A stretch of DNA of 64,000 bases from Oscillospiraceae bacterium (GTDB lineage Bacteria; Bacillota; Clostridia; Oscillospirales; Oscillospiraceae). The translations under genes and the position numbers were made by a program. The notes under the pieces were generated by a model that was not told the origin of the DNA, made no database searches, and saw only the letters and a program-made list of their open reading frames with translations. Positions 42,890 to 52,270 of this stretch are shown here, piece after piece (the stretch's first letter is position 1; each line of letters starts with the position of its first letter). The DNA lies in assembly GCA_017430455.1 (NCBI GenBank), contig JAFRMX010000016.1, positions 1 through 64,000 of the forward strand, written 5' to 3'.

Positions 42890-44272
42890 ATGAACGATTT
42901 AAATATCATAAACGGAACAATCGTCCGCGGAGATGGCTGTATTCAAGCTGATCTGGCTGTAAAAAACGGCAGGATCAGCAGGATAGACTCTCCGGGAACG
43001 CTGGAACCGGCTTCAGAAACGATCGATGCATCCGGGAAAATGGTTCTGCCGGGTATGATAGATACACATGTTCATATCCGGGGAGGCGTTCTTGACTACA
43101 GGGAGGATTTTTTCTCAGGCACAGTTGCCGCAGCAGCTGGAGGTGTAACGACGATTTTTGAAATGCCGGTGGGAAAACCGCCTGCCTGCACAGAGGAAAA
43201 TTTTGAGATACGCAGACGGGAGATGGAGGAGCTTTGCGCGGTGGACTTCTGCATGTATGCAGGCGCAGGTGCGGATAATCTTGACCAGATCCCGAAGCTG
43301 GCAAAGCTTGGAGCTGCCGGCTATAAGACGTTTTTGATGCCGCCTGTGCCCGGAAGAGAACAGGAGTTCTACGGATTATGCTGTGAAAGCGAGGAGGCTC
43401 TTACCGCGGTTATGGAAAGAGTCAAGGCGTCGGACCTTCCAATCGTGTGCCACAGCGAGTTGAACGAATATGTCGCTGAGCCTACAAAACGGATGATGGA
43501 GACAGGACGGAATGATCTGGGAGCTTTTTGCGAATCCCGTCCTGCCAAAGCAGAGCTGGAAGCCGTAAAGCGGGTAATCGCGTCAGCGGAAAAAACAGGA
43601 TGCAGAGCTTCCATCTGCCACGTAAGCCTTTCGGAAACAGTGGATATGATCCGGGAAGCAGAAAGCAGAGGAGTGGACATACATGGCGAGACATGTCCGC
43701 AATATCTTGTTTTCAACAGCACAAATGCAGCTTTTGCAGGGCCGTTTGCGCGTATGAAACCGCCGCTCCGTTCTCCGGAAGTATCAAGGCAACTGATGAA
43801 AGAGTATGCGGAAGGACACCTGGATTTGACCGGAAGCGACCATGCACCTTATACGTATGAAGAAAAAACACGTTTCGGGGATGATATATGGCATAGTTTT
43901 GACGGAATTCCCGGACTGGAACTGTCCCTGAGGCTTCTTCTCAACAAAGTCGCCGAGGGCGAGCTGAGCTATGAAGCGTTAGCGGCGAACACGTCTGAAA
44001 AACCTGCGAAGTTTTTCGGGATTGACAGACAGAAAGGCCGGCTGGAATCGGGGAAAGATGCGGATATTGTGATTGTAGAGAAACTTTCGGAAACGGAGAA
44101 ATTAGACATCAGAAAACTTCTCACCAAGAGCCGGGAGAGTGCTGTGCTGTATTCCCGATCCGAACTGACTTATCGCATCGACCGTACTATCGTACGCGGC
44201 AAAACAGTGTTTGCAGAAGGACAATTTGTTGGTGAAAAAGGCTTCGGCCAAATGATAAAACCGAAAGAATAA
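42890..44272 (+). CDS. Cyclic amidohydrolase (dihydroorotase/allantoinase/dihydropyrimidinase family)
   Basis: The 460-residue protein has the binuclear metal site of this family: DTHVHIRGG (HxH), a candidate carboxylated Lys in AGYKTFLMPP, His in VCHSE and SICHVS, and the Asp in GSDHAPYT. It opens a cyclic amide such as dihydropyrimidine, hydantoin or allantoin to an N-carbamoyl acid. It lies 12 bases after the PreA-like gene and before a carbamoyltransferase, the order expected for reduction, ring opening and carbamoyl transfer. The exact ring is unknown. Confidence 0.88.
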   Translation: MNDLNIINGTIVRGDGCIQADLAVKNGRISRIDSPGTLEPASETIDASGKMVLPGMIDTHVHIRGGVLDYREDFFSGTVAAAAGGVTTIFEMPVGKPPACTEENFEIRRREMEELCAVDFCMYAGAGADNLDQIPKLAKLGAAGYKTFLMPPVPGREQEFYGLCCESEEALTAVMERVKASDLPIVCHSELNEYVAEPTKRMMETGRNDLGAFCESRPAKAELEAVKRVIASAEKTGCRASICHVSLSETVDMIREAESRGVDIHGETCPQYLVFNSTNAAFAGPFARMKPPLRSPEVSRQLMKEYAEGHLDLTGSDHAPYTYEEKTRFGDDIWHSFDGIPGLELSLRLLLNKVAEGELSYEALAANTSEKPAKFFGIDRQKGRLESGKDADIVIVEKLSETEKLDIRKLLTKSRESAVLYSRSELTYRIDRTIVRGKTVFAEGQFVGEKGFGQMIKPKE

Positions 44273-44305
44273 AAATTTTTATTAAACAAAAGGAGAAAAA
44301 CGATT

Positions 44306-45295
44306 ATGAGAACTGATATGCGCGGCAGAGATTTTGTTACATTGCAGGATTACACAGGCGAAGAGATTCAGACCATATTGGATGCAGCTTTTGAACTGAA
44401 GCTTCAGAATGCCATGGGCATGCCCCATGAACTTCTCAAGAACAAGACCCTTGGAATGCTGTTTGCTCAGCCTTCCACCCGTACCAGAGTTTCCTTTGAG
44501 ACCGGCATGACTCAGTTGGGCGGCCATGCTCAGTATTACAGCGAAGATTCCATGCAGCGTAAGAACAAAGAAACGTGGGCAGACACGGGACTGGTTCTTT
44601 CCCGGTATCTGAATGCGCTTATGGTACGCCTGTACGACCTGGAAGAGTATGGCATGGCTCGTGACATCATGAATGAGATACGTAACAACACGACGATCCC
44701 TGTCATTAACGGACTGGATGACAAAGAGCATCCCTGCCAGTGCATGGGTGATTTGATGGTAATTCAGGAAAAGCTGGGCAAGACCGAGTGGAAGAAGAAA
44801 AAGATCGTTATGAGCTGGGCGTATGCAGAACGCGTAAAATCCCCCGGTGTGCCCCAGGCCATGCTGACTGCTTGCAGTCTGCTCGGAGCCGATATCACAT
44901 TGGCTTATCCGAAGGGATATGAACTGGACGACCAGTATATGGAATTTGCCTACAACGCTGCCAAGACTTCCGGATCCGTCATATCTGTTACAAATGATAT
45001 CTACGAGGCCTGCGAGGGCGCTGATGTCATTTATGCAAAGAGCTGGGGCAGCACCCAAGGCATGCCGAAGGCGGAGGACAGGGAGTACCGCAAGCAGTTT
45101 GAAAAAGACTGGTGCATCTCGGATAAGCATTTCGAACTTGCCAACCCGGTCTCTTACTATATGCATCCGTTGCCGGCGGCACGCGGAGAAGAAGTGACTG
45201 ACTCCGTTATAGACGGGCCGCACTCCATTGTTTACGATCAGGCAGAAAACCGTCTTCACGCTCAGAAAGCAGTCCTTGCGCTGCTCATGAAATAA
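44306..45295 (+). CDS. Aspartate/ornithine carbamoyltransferase family protein with variant substrate motif
   Basis: The 329-residue protein keeps the carbamoyl-phosphate motif PSTRTRVSFETGM, the HPCQCMGDLM region, and the ornithine-type end RGEEVTDSVIDGP ... AENRLHAQKAVL. The second-substrate motif is MHPLPAA, whereas ornithine transcarbamylase has HCLP. Parts (VMSWAYAERVKSPGVPQAM, ADVIYAKSWGS) recall YgeW of purine-degrading clusters. It probably runs phosphorolytically, turning an N-carbamoyl compound into carbamoyl phosphate for arcC. AAAGGAG precedes the ATG. Confidence 0.88.
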   Translation: MRTDMRGRDFVTLQDYTGEEIQTILDAAFELKLQNAMGMPHELLKNKTLGMLFAQPSTRTRVSFETGMTQLGGHAQYYSEDSMQRKNKETWADTGLVLSRYLNALMVRLYDLEEYGMARDIMNEIRNNTTIPVINGLDDKEHPCQCMGDLMVIQEKLGKTEWKKKKIVMSWAYAERVKSPGVPQAMLTACSLLGADITLAYPKGYELDDQYMEFAYNAAKTSGSVISVTNDIYEACEGADVIYAKSWGSTQGMPKAEDREYRKQFEKDWCISDKHFELANPVSYYMHPLPAARGEEVTDSVIDGPHSIVYDQAENRLHAQKAVLALLMK

Positions 45296-45331
45296 TTGAT
45301 TGTACGGGACAGATATAGTTTTTGGAGTATT

Positions 45332-45352
45332 CCGGGCGATTAAAGCGCCCGG
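45332..45352 (+). promoter_or_regulatory. Small intercistronic hairpin before the symporter pair
   Basis: CCGGGCG and CGCCCGG form a 7-bp stem with a seven-base loop, without a T run. It may tune read-through into the transporter genes. Confidence 0.5.
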
Positions 45353-45376
45353 GACAGAGAAAGAAAGGAGAATACA

Positions 45377-45526
45377 ATGTTCGGCTTACCATTCCCCACG
45401 TATATCGGATGGTTTCTGGGACCGGGAATCATGATTTTTACGTTTATCATCAGTTTTGGTCTTCTTAAACGGTATGAGAGGAGAAAGGCCCAGGAGACCG
45501 AGAAGAGTCCTGAAAACAATAACTAA
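45377..45526 (+). CDS. Symporter small accessory protein (49 residues)
   Basis: This short gene has AAAGGAG six bases before the ATG and encodes one membrane segment (GWFLGPGIMIFTFIISFGLL) followed by a basic, then acidic tail (KRYERRKAQETEK). It lies 33 bases before a sodium:solute symporter. Tiny one-helix proteins in this position are known as symporter small accessory proteins. They may support assembly or activity of the SSS carrier. It is too short for routine gene finding. Confidence 0.8.
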   Translation: MFGLPFPTYIGWFLGPGIMIFTFIISFGLLKRYERRKAQETEKSPENNN

Positions 45527-45559
45527 TGGCATCATTAAGTATGGAAAGGAGAATTACTA

Positions 45560-47041
45560 ATGAATAAATCTGTAGTTATTATGGGCTATGTCATACTGGC
45601 TCTTTACCTGGGCGGGATGTTGCTCATCGGATACATCTGCCGGAAAAAGTATACAGATACGGTCAGCGGATTTTTTGCAGGAGGTAAGAAACTGGGTCCT
45701 TGGGTGTTTGCCTTGACTTACGGGTCCACGTACCTGAGCTCCTCTACTTTTGTTGGCAATACAGGAACGGCTTACGCCGGAGGCATGGCATATCTGTTTA
45801 TGCCCCTTGCCCAGATACTCTCGCTTCCCTTAGGGCTTATCTTTTTCTCGCACATGCTGAGAAAAATGTCCAAAACACTGGATGTCGTTACAATTCCCGC
45901 TTATCTTGAAAAGCGTTTTAAAAGTCCGGCATCGGGAATTATTGCCTCTGTTGTTATCGTTGTGTTTTTTATCCCTTATCTTGTCGGTATTGTAAAAGCG
46001 GGAGCACTTTCATTGGGCGCACTTCTGGGAATTCCGTACAAAGCAGGCGTGCTTATGATAGCCTTGATCTCGGTCATCTATTTGATGTTCGGCGGATATA
46101 TGGCGCGCTGCTACACGGATGTGGCACAGGGAGTCATGATGTTTGTCGGAATGTCTGCGGTTGTTATAGCGGGATTCTTTATAATAGGCGGACCGACAGC
46201 AATCGCTGAAGGAGTTGCAAAATCCGATCCGGCATTGTTGGAGACGCCCGGACCAAAGGGATGGTCGGCACTGTTTCTTTATTCTACTGTGTTTGCGGTA
46301 GCACCTTGGGGACTCCCGACTCTGGTTCAGACAAACTTCACAATCGGAAATCGCAAAAGTGTTTATACGGCAGCGGTGGTGCTTTCCATTTGGGTGGCAT
46401 TTGTACTGTTCGGTTCTATGATTATCGGTAACATGGGCCGTGCTTATTTCGGAGATCTTTACATCGACAGCGTGGATAAGGTATTTCCTGCGTTGGTAAT
46501 GGAGTGGTTCCCGAACGTGTTCGGAGCACTGATCATCGTTGCGGTCATTGCTGCGGCCATGTCAACGATTGACGGAACTCTTATGAATTCAGGGGCGGCG
46601 GTAGGCGTAGATGTTTATAAGAGATTTGTAAAGAAGGATGCAGATGACCATTCAGTTATTCGTGTATCTAATATCGCTATGCTGGTCATCACACTTATCG
46701 TGATCATATGGGCGTTCAATCCACCTGCTATGGTGCTGACGCTTACCTCCTGGGCGTTTTCACTGGTGGCTGGCGGACTTATTGTTCCGGTATATGTCGG
46801 CTTGTATTACAAAAAGTGTACAAGCGCTGGCTGTGTCGCCGGTATTGTTTTCGGCGTTGTCGGAACCCTTCTCTGGTATCTTACCAAATCGCCTCTCGGC
46901 ATTCCGCCCTTTGTAATGGGCTGTGTCTTCTCCGCGATTGCACTCTTTATAGTCAGCGCATTTACGAAACCGCTTCCTGAAGACTTTGTTAACAAGCTCT
47001 TTGAGCCTGTGGATGAGGCCCTTATTTACGACGAAGAGTAA
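45560..47041 (+). CDS. Sodium:solute symporter (SSS family)
   Basis: The 493-residue protein has about 13 membrane segments and the family pattern (DTVSGFFAGGKKLGPWVFALTYGSTYLSSSTFVG; AAAMSTIDGTLMNSGAAVGVDVYKRF). It would import an organic acid, amino acid or similar solute with sodium. AAAGGAG precedes the ATG. It sits between the carbamoyltransferase and a second, unrelated transporter, so the operon imports two substrates or exchanges a product. Confidence 0.92.
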   Translation: MNKSVVIMGYVILALYLGGMLLIGYICRKKYTDTVSGFFAGGKKLGPWVFALTYGSTYLSSSTFVGNTGTAYAGGMAYLFMPLAQILSLPLGLIFFSHMLRKMSKTLDVVTIPAYLEKRFKSPASGIIASVVIVVFFIPYLVGIVKAGALSLGALLGIPYKAGVLMIALISVIYLMFGGYMARCYTDVAQGVMMFVGMSAVVIAGFFIIGGPTAIAEGVAKSDPALLETPGPKGWSALFLYSTVFAVAPWGLPTLVQTNFTIGNRKSVYTAAVVLSIWVAFVLFGSMIIGNMGRAYFGDLYIDSVDKVFPALVMEWFPNVFGALIIVAVIAAAMSTIDGTLMNSGAAVGVDVYKRFVKKDADDHSVIRVSNIAMLVITLIVIIWAFNPPAMVLTLTSWAFSLVAGGLIVPVYVGLYYKKCTSAGCVAGIVFGVVGTLLWYLTKSPLGIPPFVMGCVFSAIALFIVSAFTKPLPEDFVNKLFEPVDEALIYDEE

Positions 47042-47080
47042 TACGGGGAAAATATCAGTTCGCAGTGCAGTACAGGAAAA

Positions 47081-47116
47081 CCTCTTGTCCATGAAGGGAA
47101 CTTCATGGACAAGAGG
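47081..47116 (+). terminator. Perfect hairpin after the symporter gene
   Basis: CCTCTTGTCCATGAAG and its exact complement form a 16-bp stem with loop GGAA. It is followed by CGGGTTATTTTG, a weak T run. It may give partial termination between the two transporter genes; a small ACTCTC hairpin follows at about 47167. Confidence 0.7.
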
Positions 47117-47208
47117 CGGGTTATTTTGAAAAGTTTTAGCTTTCGATTAAACTAATTGGGAATTAACTCTCAAAAGAGAGTAAAAATAAAAAAGAAAGGA
47201 TTATAACT

Positions 47209-48861
47209 ATGGCAAAATTACCTATCGACCTGAGCGGTTACAATATCGCTCCCGATATGCTGCCAACCAAGCCGGAAGAACGGAACTGGGGTATTTACAG
47301 TTTCTTCGCACTTTGGATCGGTATGGATATCGGCATCCCTACTTATTATCTGGCGTCCAGCCTTGTGTCCGGGGGAATGAACCTGGGCTGGGCAATGTTC
47401 ACTATCCTGATAGCGAATGTCATCATTGCATTTCCGATTCTCGCTAATGGTCACGCAGGAGCCAAATATGGTATTCCATCCACAATTTATTGGCGTTCTG
47501 CTTTCGGATTTAACGGAGCATCCGTGGCAGCTATTATCCGTGGTATTGTCTCCGCCGGATGGTTCGGCATCCAGATATGGATCGGCGGTTCTGCGCTGAA
47601 TACTGCACTGAGCATTCTGATCCCTGCCTGGGCAAACTGGAGCCTTGGCAAGTGGGTCTGCTTCGGTATTTTCTGGTGTATGAATATTCTGATCCTTGTG
47701 CGCGGCCTTGGAATAATCAAGAAGATGGAGCACTTATGTGCGCCTATGCTTGTGATCTGGATGGTCGTGTTGCTGGTTTGGGCGCGTTCTTCTGCTGGAA
47801 GCTGGGGCCCGCTGGTATCTCAGAAATCGAATTTCGCTACGACAGGAGAATTCCTGGCATTCTTCTTGGTAGGCCTTAATGCGAATATAAGCTATTGGGG
47901 ACCCATGCCGCTGACCGTAACAGACTTCACAAAAGTATCAAAGGATCAGCGCAGCCATCAGATCGGTCAGTTTATCGGTATCCCCACCGGTATTTTCGGA
48001 CTTGCTTTGGTAGGCTCTCTTGTTACGTCATGCACAGTCCTGATGTTTGGAGAGGCAGTATGGGATCCGGTCGTGCTTACCGGTATGATCCAGAGCCCGG
48101 CGCTTGTCGTCGGAATGATGTGCTTCCTGATCATCGCAACCCTGACGACCAATGTAGCGGCAAATGCTGTGACGCCTGCTGTAGCTATTGTTCACCTGAC
48201 AGGAGGAAAGCTAAACTTCAAGTGGGCCGCATTCGCGCTTGGCATTGTGGGAATTATTATCCAGCCGTGGCGCCTGATCACCGATATGGGCGTCTATATG
48301 AACTTCTTCCTCAACGGCGGCGGTGCCCTTCTTGGACCGATCATCGGTATAACTATCTGCCATTACTTCTTCATCTGCCATACAGAGCTGGATCTGAAGA
48401 GCCTGTATGTACCGCAGGGTGAGGCTATGTATAATAACCTGAAAAAATATAACAAGATCTCGTATATTATCTGCTTTGCGACAGCGGCTGTTCTGCTTTT
48501 GATCTCATTGGCAGGCCCTGCTTCCTGGGCTCAGGCAGTGTGTGCATTAGGCTGTACAAAACGCATATCTATGATTGCCATGGCTGTTATCGTCGCATTG
48601 CTTGGTCTTCTCGTTTTTCTCAAGCGTGAAGGCGGTATCAACCCTGCAAGCATTCTGACGATGGTTGTAACCTTTATTATTATCTTCCTCGGCCTTTGGG
48701 TTGACAGTTTGCACTGGCTTTATGATGCTTCCATCATTGTCGGAACATTGGGAGCTATGCTGATTTATCTTATCCTGATGAAGAAGATGGACGGAAGCTT
48801 CGAACAGAACAAGCGTTCAGAGCATGCAGCCGCAGTTGCAGAGGAAAAGGCCGGCAACTGA
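47209..48861 (+). CDS. NCS1 family permease (allantoin/hydantoin/pyrimidine type)
   Basis: The 550-residue protein opens with the NCS1 signature IAPDMLPTKPEERNWGIYSFFALWIGM and has SAGWFGIQIWIGG, ANISYWGPMPLTVTDFTKVSKDQ and TTNVAANAVTPA, typical of allantoin, hydantoin (Mhp1) and uracil carriers. It predicts 12 membrane segments with a charged tail. AAAGGA precedes the ATG. Its presence is a main reason to think the operon substrate is a cyclic ureide or pyrimidine. Confidence 0.92.
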   Translation: MAKLPIDLSGYNIAPDMLPTKPEERNWGIYSFFALWIGMDIGIPTYYLASSLVSGGMNLGWAMFTILIANVIIAFPILANGHAGAKYGIPSTIYWRSAFGFNGASVAAIIRGIVSAGWFGIQIWIGGSALNTALSILIPAWANWSLGKWVCFGIFWCMNILILVRGLGIIKKMEHLCAPMLVIWMVVLLVWARSSAGSWGPLVSQKSNFATTGEFLAFFLVGLNANISYWGPMPLTVTDFTKVSKDQRSHQIGQFIGIPTGIFGLALVGSLVTSCTVLMFGEAVWDPVVLTGMIQSPALVVGMMCFLIIATLTTNVAANAVTPAVAIVHLTGGKLNFKWAAFALGIVGIIIQPWRLITDMGVYMNFFLNGGGALLGPIIGITICHYFFICHTELDLKSLYVPQGEAMYNNLKKYNKISYIICFATAAVLLLISLAGPASWAQAVCALGCTKRISMIAMAVIVALLGLLVFLKREGGINPASILTMVVTFIIIFLGLWVDSLHWLYDASIIVGTLGAMLIYLILMKKMDGSFEQNKRSEHAAAVAEEKAGN

Positions 48862-48885
48862 GAAAGCCGGAAATGGAGAAATAAT

Positions 48886-49710
48886 ATGAGTAAAGTATGT
48901 ATTGGCGTCGTACAACTCCAGAATGAGCCTTGCGCTAAAGAATCCAATTTGAAAAAGGCTATGGAATTGGTTCGCGAGGCCGCTGCTCAGGGTGCAAAGA
49001 TAGTGTGTTTGCCGGAGCTGTTTGTAACAGGCTATAATCTGAATATCTTCGGAGACAGACTTTCCGAATTGAGCGAAGGATTGACCGGGCCTACAATCAC
49101 TGCTATGCGCGAATTGGCAGCTGAATTAAAGATTTACATTATTGCACCAATCTCCATGCAGATACGAACCAGCTTTCCATTGGAAAATAGTGCCGTTTTC
49201 ATTAATGATGACGGAACTGTACAGGGAATCTATTCAAAGAATCATCTTTTCGGAGATGAGCCTAAATTCTTTATATCCAACGGCGAGTATCCGGTTTTCG
49301 ATACTAAGTACGGTAAAATCGGTGTTATGATATGTTGTGATAACAATTTCCCGGAGCCTGCACGTATTTTGGCGCTGAATGGTGCGGAAATAATCTTTAT
49401 GCCCGCAGCCTGGCGTATTCAGGAGGCAGATCTCTGGAAACTCTTGATCTCCTCTCATGCGTGTGAAAACAATGTGTTCATAGCAGCGGCAAATACTTAC
49501 TGTGAGATGGACGACCTGTATCTTTTCGGGCACAGTAAAATAGTTGATCCAAGGGGAATCATACTTTGTGAATCCGAAAAGAAGGGAAGCGATGTGTTGG
49601 TGCAGGAAATCGACACGGCTTCGGTATACGAGCACCGCGCCTGTATGCCGGGGCTCAAGGACAGGCACCCTGAGGGATACGGAGTGCTGTGCGAGCCTGT
49701 CCGCGTCTGA
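48886..49710 (+). CDS. Carbon-nitrogen hydrolase (nitrilase superfamily amidase, N-carbamoyl hydrolase candidate)
   Basis: The 274-residue protein has the Glu-Lys-Cys triad: VCLPELFVTGYN, YSKNHLFGDE and VMICCDNNFPE. Family members cut amides, nitriles or N-carbamoyl groups. It is the last gene of the operon after the NCS1 permease and could hydrolyse the same N-carbamoyl product that the carbamoyltransferase would phosphorolyse, or a simple amide. AATGGAG precedes the ATG. Confidence 0.88.
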   Translation: MSKVCIGVVQLQNEPCAKESNLKKAMELVREAAAQGAKIVCLPELFVTGYNLNIFGDRLSELSEGLTGPTITAMRELAAELKIYIIAPISMQIRTSFPLENSAVFINDDGTVQGIYSKNHLFGDEPKFFISNGEYPVFDTKYGKIGVMICCDNNFPEPARILALNGAEIIFMPAAWRIQEADLWKLLISSHACENNVFIAAANTYCEMDDLYLFGHSKIVDPRGIILCESEKKGSDVLVQEIDTASVYEHRACMPGLKDRHPEGYGVLCEPVRV

Positions 49711-49746
49711 AATTAATAAATAATAGTTTCTCCCTTTTATTCCTTC

Positions 49747-49781
49747 GAGGGGCTGTGAAAGGAAATCTTTCACAGCTCCTC
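49747..49781 (+). terminator. Hairpin at the end of the long catabolic operon
   Basis: GAGGGGCTGTGAAAG and CTTTCACAGCTCCTC form a 15-bp stem with one G-T pair. No T run follows, so termination is probable but not certain. Confidence 0.6.
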
Positions 49782-49882
49782 CGTTACGAATGCGGAATTA
49801 GAATTGAAAAATGATTTAGTATTTGTTCGGTTATTTGACGAGGCATTTATGGAAGCTGATGTACGGTAGGATGAAATAAGAA

Positions 49883-49932
49883 AAGACGCCGCCTCCAGAC
49901 AGTTTGAATAACTGAAGTGAGGCAGCGTCTGC
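49883..49932 (-). terminator. Terminator of the CoA-transferase/lyase operon
   Basis: The interrupted stem AGACGC-GCCTC / GAGGC-GCGTCT is followed on the minus strand by TTTTCTTATTTC. It lies about 20 bases after the lyase stop. Confidence 0.7.
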
Positions 49933-49949
49933 TTATAGGTTTATGATGC

Positions 49950-50873
49950 TTAGAAGCAGCAGGGTGTTTCTTTTTCAATCGTGATGTGATGACCGCTGTA
50001 GTTTCCGGTGGGGATTGTTTGCATCTGGAATTTTGCGGCGGCAAGGATCTTCTGAAAGCTTATGCCGGTTTCAAAACCCATTTCATTTAACATCCATACC
50101 ATGTCTTCTGTGGATAGGTTGCCGGACGCTCCGGGAGCAAAGGGACAGCCGCCAAGACCACCCAGCGTAGACTGAACGGCATCTACACCGCACTCGATAG
50201 CGGCAAGTGTGATAACCATACCGAGACCCCGTGTATCATGGATGTGTACCTCCAGACCGAGTTCGGGATAGGCTCTGCGGAGCGCCTTGATCAGAGTACG
50301 AACCTGCTCCGGATCTGCCAGGCCGACTGTGTCGCAGAGCGTTACTGTTTTCAAACCGGAATCACAATAGGGTTCGAGAAACTCGATTAAAGAATCCGGA
50401 TCACGGTATTTCCCTTCCTTACCTTCAAAGGGACAGCCGAATGCAGTCGCAAGATCCAAATCTGCTTCCATGTCAGGATATGTATCTCGTATCTCTCGAT
50501 AGGCTGCAAGAGACTGTTCATGTGTCCGGTTTATATTAGCCTTGTTGTGACTGGCACTGAAGGATACTACATTGACTACTTTCCGTAGGCCCAAGGAATA
50601 GGCATTTGATGCACCTCTTAAATTCGGAACAAGAGCAAACAGATCGATATCGGGGTAAATGCTCAGAACATGTTCCGTGACGGCGGAAGCGTCTGCCAGC
50701 TGAGGGATTGCTTTGGGACTGACGAATGATGTATATTCAAGGTGACGTACACCGGCGTCAATAAGCTGATCAATGATGCTGATTTTTAATTCTGTAGGGA
50801 TGAAATCTCCTTTGACAGATTGAAAGCCGTCTCTCGGACCGACTTCTACCAGAGTAACATTTTTTTTCATCAT
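49950..50873 (-). CDS. HMG-CoA lyase-like enzyme
   Basis: The 307-residue protein is an HMGL-like TIM barrel: VTLVEVGPRDGFQ at the start, AFGCPFEG, HIHDTRGLG and the lyase signature GGLGGCPFAPGASGN with the active-site Cys. It cleaves a 3-hydroxy-acyl-CoA to acetyl-CoA and an oxo acid. A class III CoA-transferase precedes it in the same operon, so the pair may activate and split a hydroxylated branched dicarboxylate such as a citramalate-like acid. GGAGG precedes the ATG. Confidence 0.9.
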   Translation of the reverse strand: MMKKNVTLVEVGPRDGFQSVKGDFIPTELKISIIDQLIDAGVRHLEYTSFVSPKAIPQLADASAVTEHVLSIYPDIDLFALVPNLRGASNAYSLGLRKVVNVVSFSASHNKANINRTHEQSLAAYREIRDTYPDMEADLDLATAFGCPFEGKEGKYRDPDSLIEFLEPYCDSGLKTVTLCDTVGLADPEQVRTLIKALRRAYPELGLEVHIHDTRGLGMVITLAAIECGVDAVQSTLGGLGGCPFAPGASGNLSTEDMVWMLNEMGFETGISFQKILAAAKFQMQTIPTGNYSGHHITIEKETPCCF

Positions 50874-50887
50874 AATTATCCTCCGGT

Positions 50888-52087
50888 TCAGATAACACCG
50901 TTTTCTTTTAGTTGAGCGAGTTTATCTTCGGTGTATCCGAGAAGCTCGCTATAGACTGCGAGATTGTCTTCACCGAGAGCGGGGGCAGGTTTGCGGGGAT
51001 ATGCGCTTGTACGGGTTAGCTTCTGGGCAGTGGCGGTTATATGAACCTTTCCTATGCCCGGCTGATTGATTTCGGGGAACATATTCCGCGCACCGGCAAT
51101 CTGCGGATCTTTGACCAGGAGATCAAGCGTATTGACCGGGCATGCAGGACATCCGGCATCGTTAAGCAGTTTATCTACTTCTTCTGTTGTGTGTTCGTTT
51201 GTCCATTGAGAAACTATGGTCCTAAGTTCTTCATGATTAGCTACCCGATCGGGGACAGCCACGAAACGCGGATCCGTCTTCAGATCATCGCGACCCATTA
51301 CCGTGCACAGGATTCCAAACAGCTTATCATTGCCGGCAGCGATTACGGCACTGCCGTTGCTTGTCGGAAATACGTCATAGGGATATGTGGACTCATATCT
51401 GTTGCCGATCCGCTGGGGGATACGCCCGGTGGTCTGATAGATCATTGTGATATTCTCCATGGCGGAAACGACCGAATCTACAAGAGCAACATCCACTTTT
51501 TCGCCCAGGCCGGTCTTCTGCTTGTTGACAAGAGCAGCAAGAACGCCAATTGCAAGATTAAGTCCGCCCAGCACATCACCGATAGGAGTGCCGACACGGG
51601 TCGGTTCTCCGCCGGGCCAGCCGGTCGTACTCATCATACCACCCATTGCCTGTCCGACTATGTCGTAACCTGCGCGCCGGCTGTAGGGGCCTGTATGGCC
51701 GAATCCGGATACGGAACCGTATATAATTCCGGGATTTGCTTCTTTTAGGACCTCGTAGCCAAGACCGAGCTTCTCCATGGTGCCGGGACGATAGTTTTCC
51801 AATACTATATCGGCTTTTTTGACCATCTCAAGAAACATAGCTTTGGCTTCTGGGGCTTTCAAATTCAGTGTGACACCATATTTGCTGCGGTTAAAATTTA
51901 CATAATATGCACTTTTGGTCCTTTCAGGATCAAAAAAGGGGCCCATCTTGCGCGTGTCATCCCCACCGTTGGGGTTTTCAATCTTAATAACAGTCGCGCC
52001 CATATCCGCCAGAATCATCGCCGTATACGGGCCGGCCAAAACTCTGCACAAATCCAGGACGACGACGCCATCTAATAGTCCGCTCAT
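50888..52087 (-). CDS. CaiB/BaiF family (class III) CoA-transferase
   Basis: The 399-residue protein has GVVVLDLCRVLAGPYTAMILADMGA, ENYRPGTMEKLGLGYE, the catalytic Asp in AGYDIVGQAMGG, and a C-terminal PAPALGEDN. It moves CoA between carboxylic acids. AAGGAGG lies nine bases before the ATG at 52087; an upstream in-frame ATG at 52147 has no ribosome site. It is divergent from the PrpR-like regulator and upstream of the lyase gene. Confidence 0.93.
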   Translation of the reverse strand: MSGLLDGVVVLDLCRVLAGPYTAMILADMGATVIKIENPNGGDDTRKMGPFFDPERTKSAYYVNFNRSKYGVTLNLKAPEAKAMFLEMVKKADIVLENYRPGTMEKLGLGYEVLKEANPGIIYGSVSGFGHTGPYSRRAGYDIVGQAMGGMMSTTGWPGGEPTRVGTPIGDVLGGLNLAIGVLAALVNKQKTGLGEKVDVALVDSVVSAMENITMIYQTTGRIPQRIGNRYESTYPYDVFPTSNGSAVIAAGNDKLFGILCTVMGRDDLKTDPRFVAVPDRVANHEELRTIVSQWTNEHTTEEVDKLLNDAGCPACPVNTLDLLVKDPQIAGARNMFPEINQPGIGKVHITATAQKLTRTSAYPRKPAPALGEDNLAVYSELLGYTEDKLAQLKENGVI

Positions 52088-52270
52088 GCTGTAATACCTC
52101 CTTGATTGATCGATTTTATGAGCTTTAATTCTTATTTTATTCTTCATTTGAAAAGAGTCAAGTTGCAGCAGAAGACAAACGAAAAAAGCAGAATTTGTTT
52201 CAAATCCATGCTAAACGGCCAAATATGAAACAAAAGGGCTGAATCCTTTTGAAAAGAGGTAAAGATATCC

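Noticed and set aside
35552..45295. Arginine deiminase pathway (arcC plus carbamoyltransferase)
   Set aside because: No arginine deiminase or arginine/ornithine antiporter is present, and the transferase lacks the ornithine-type HCLP motif.
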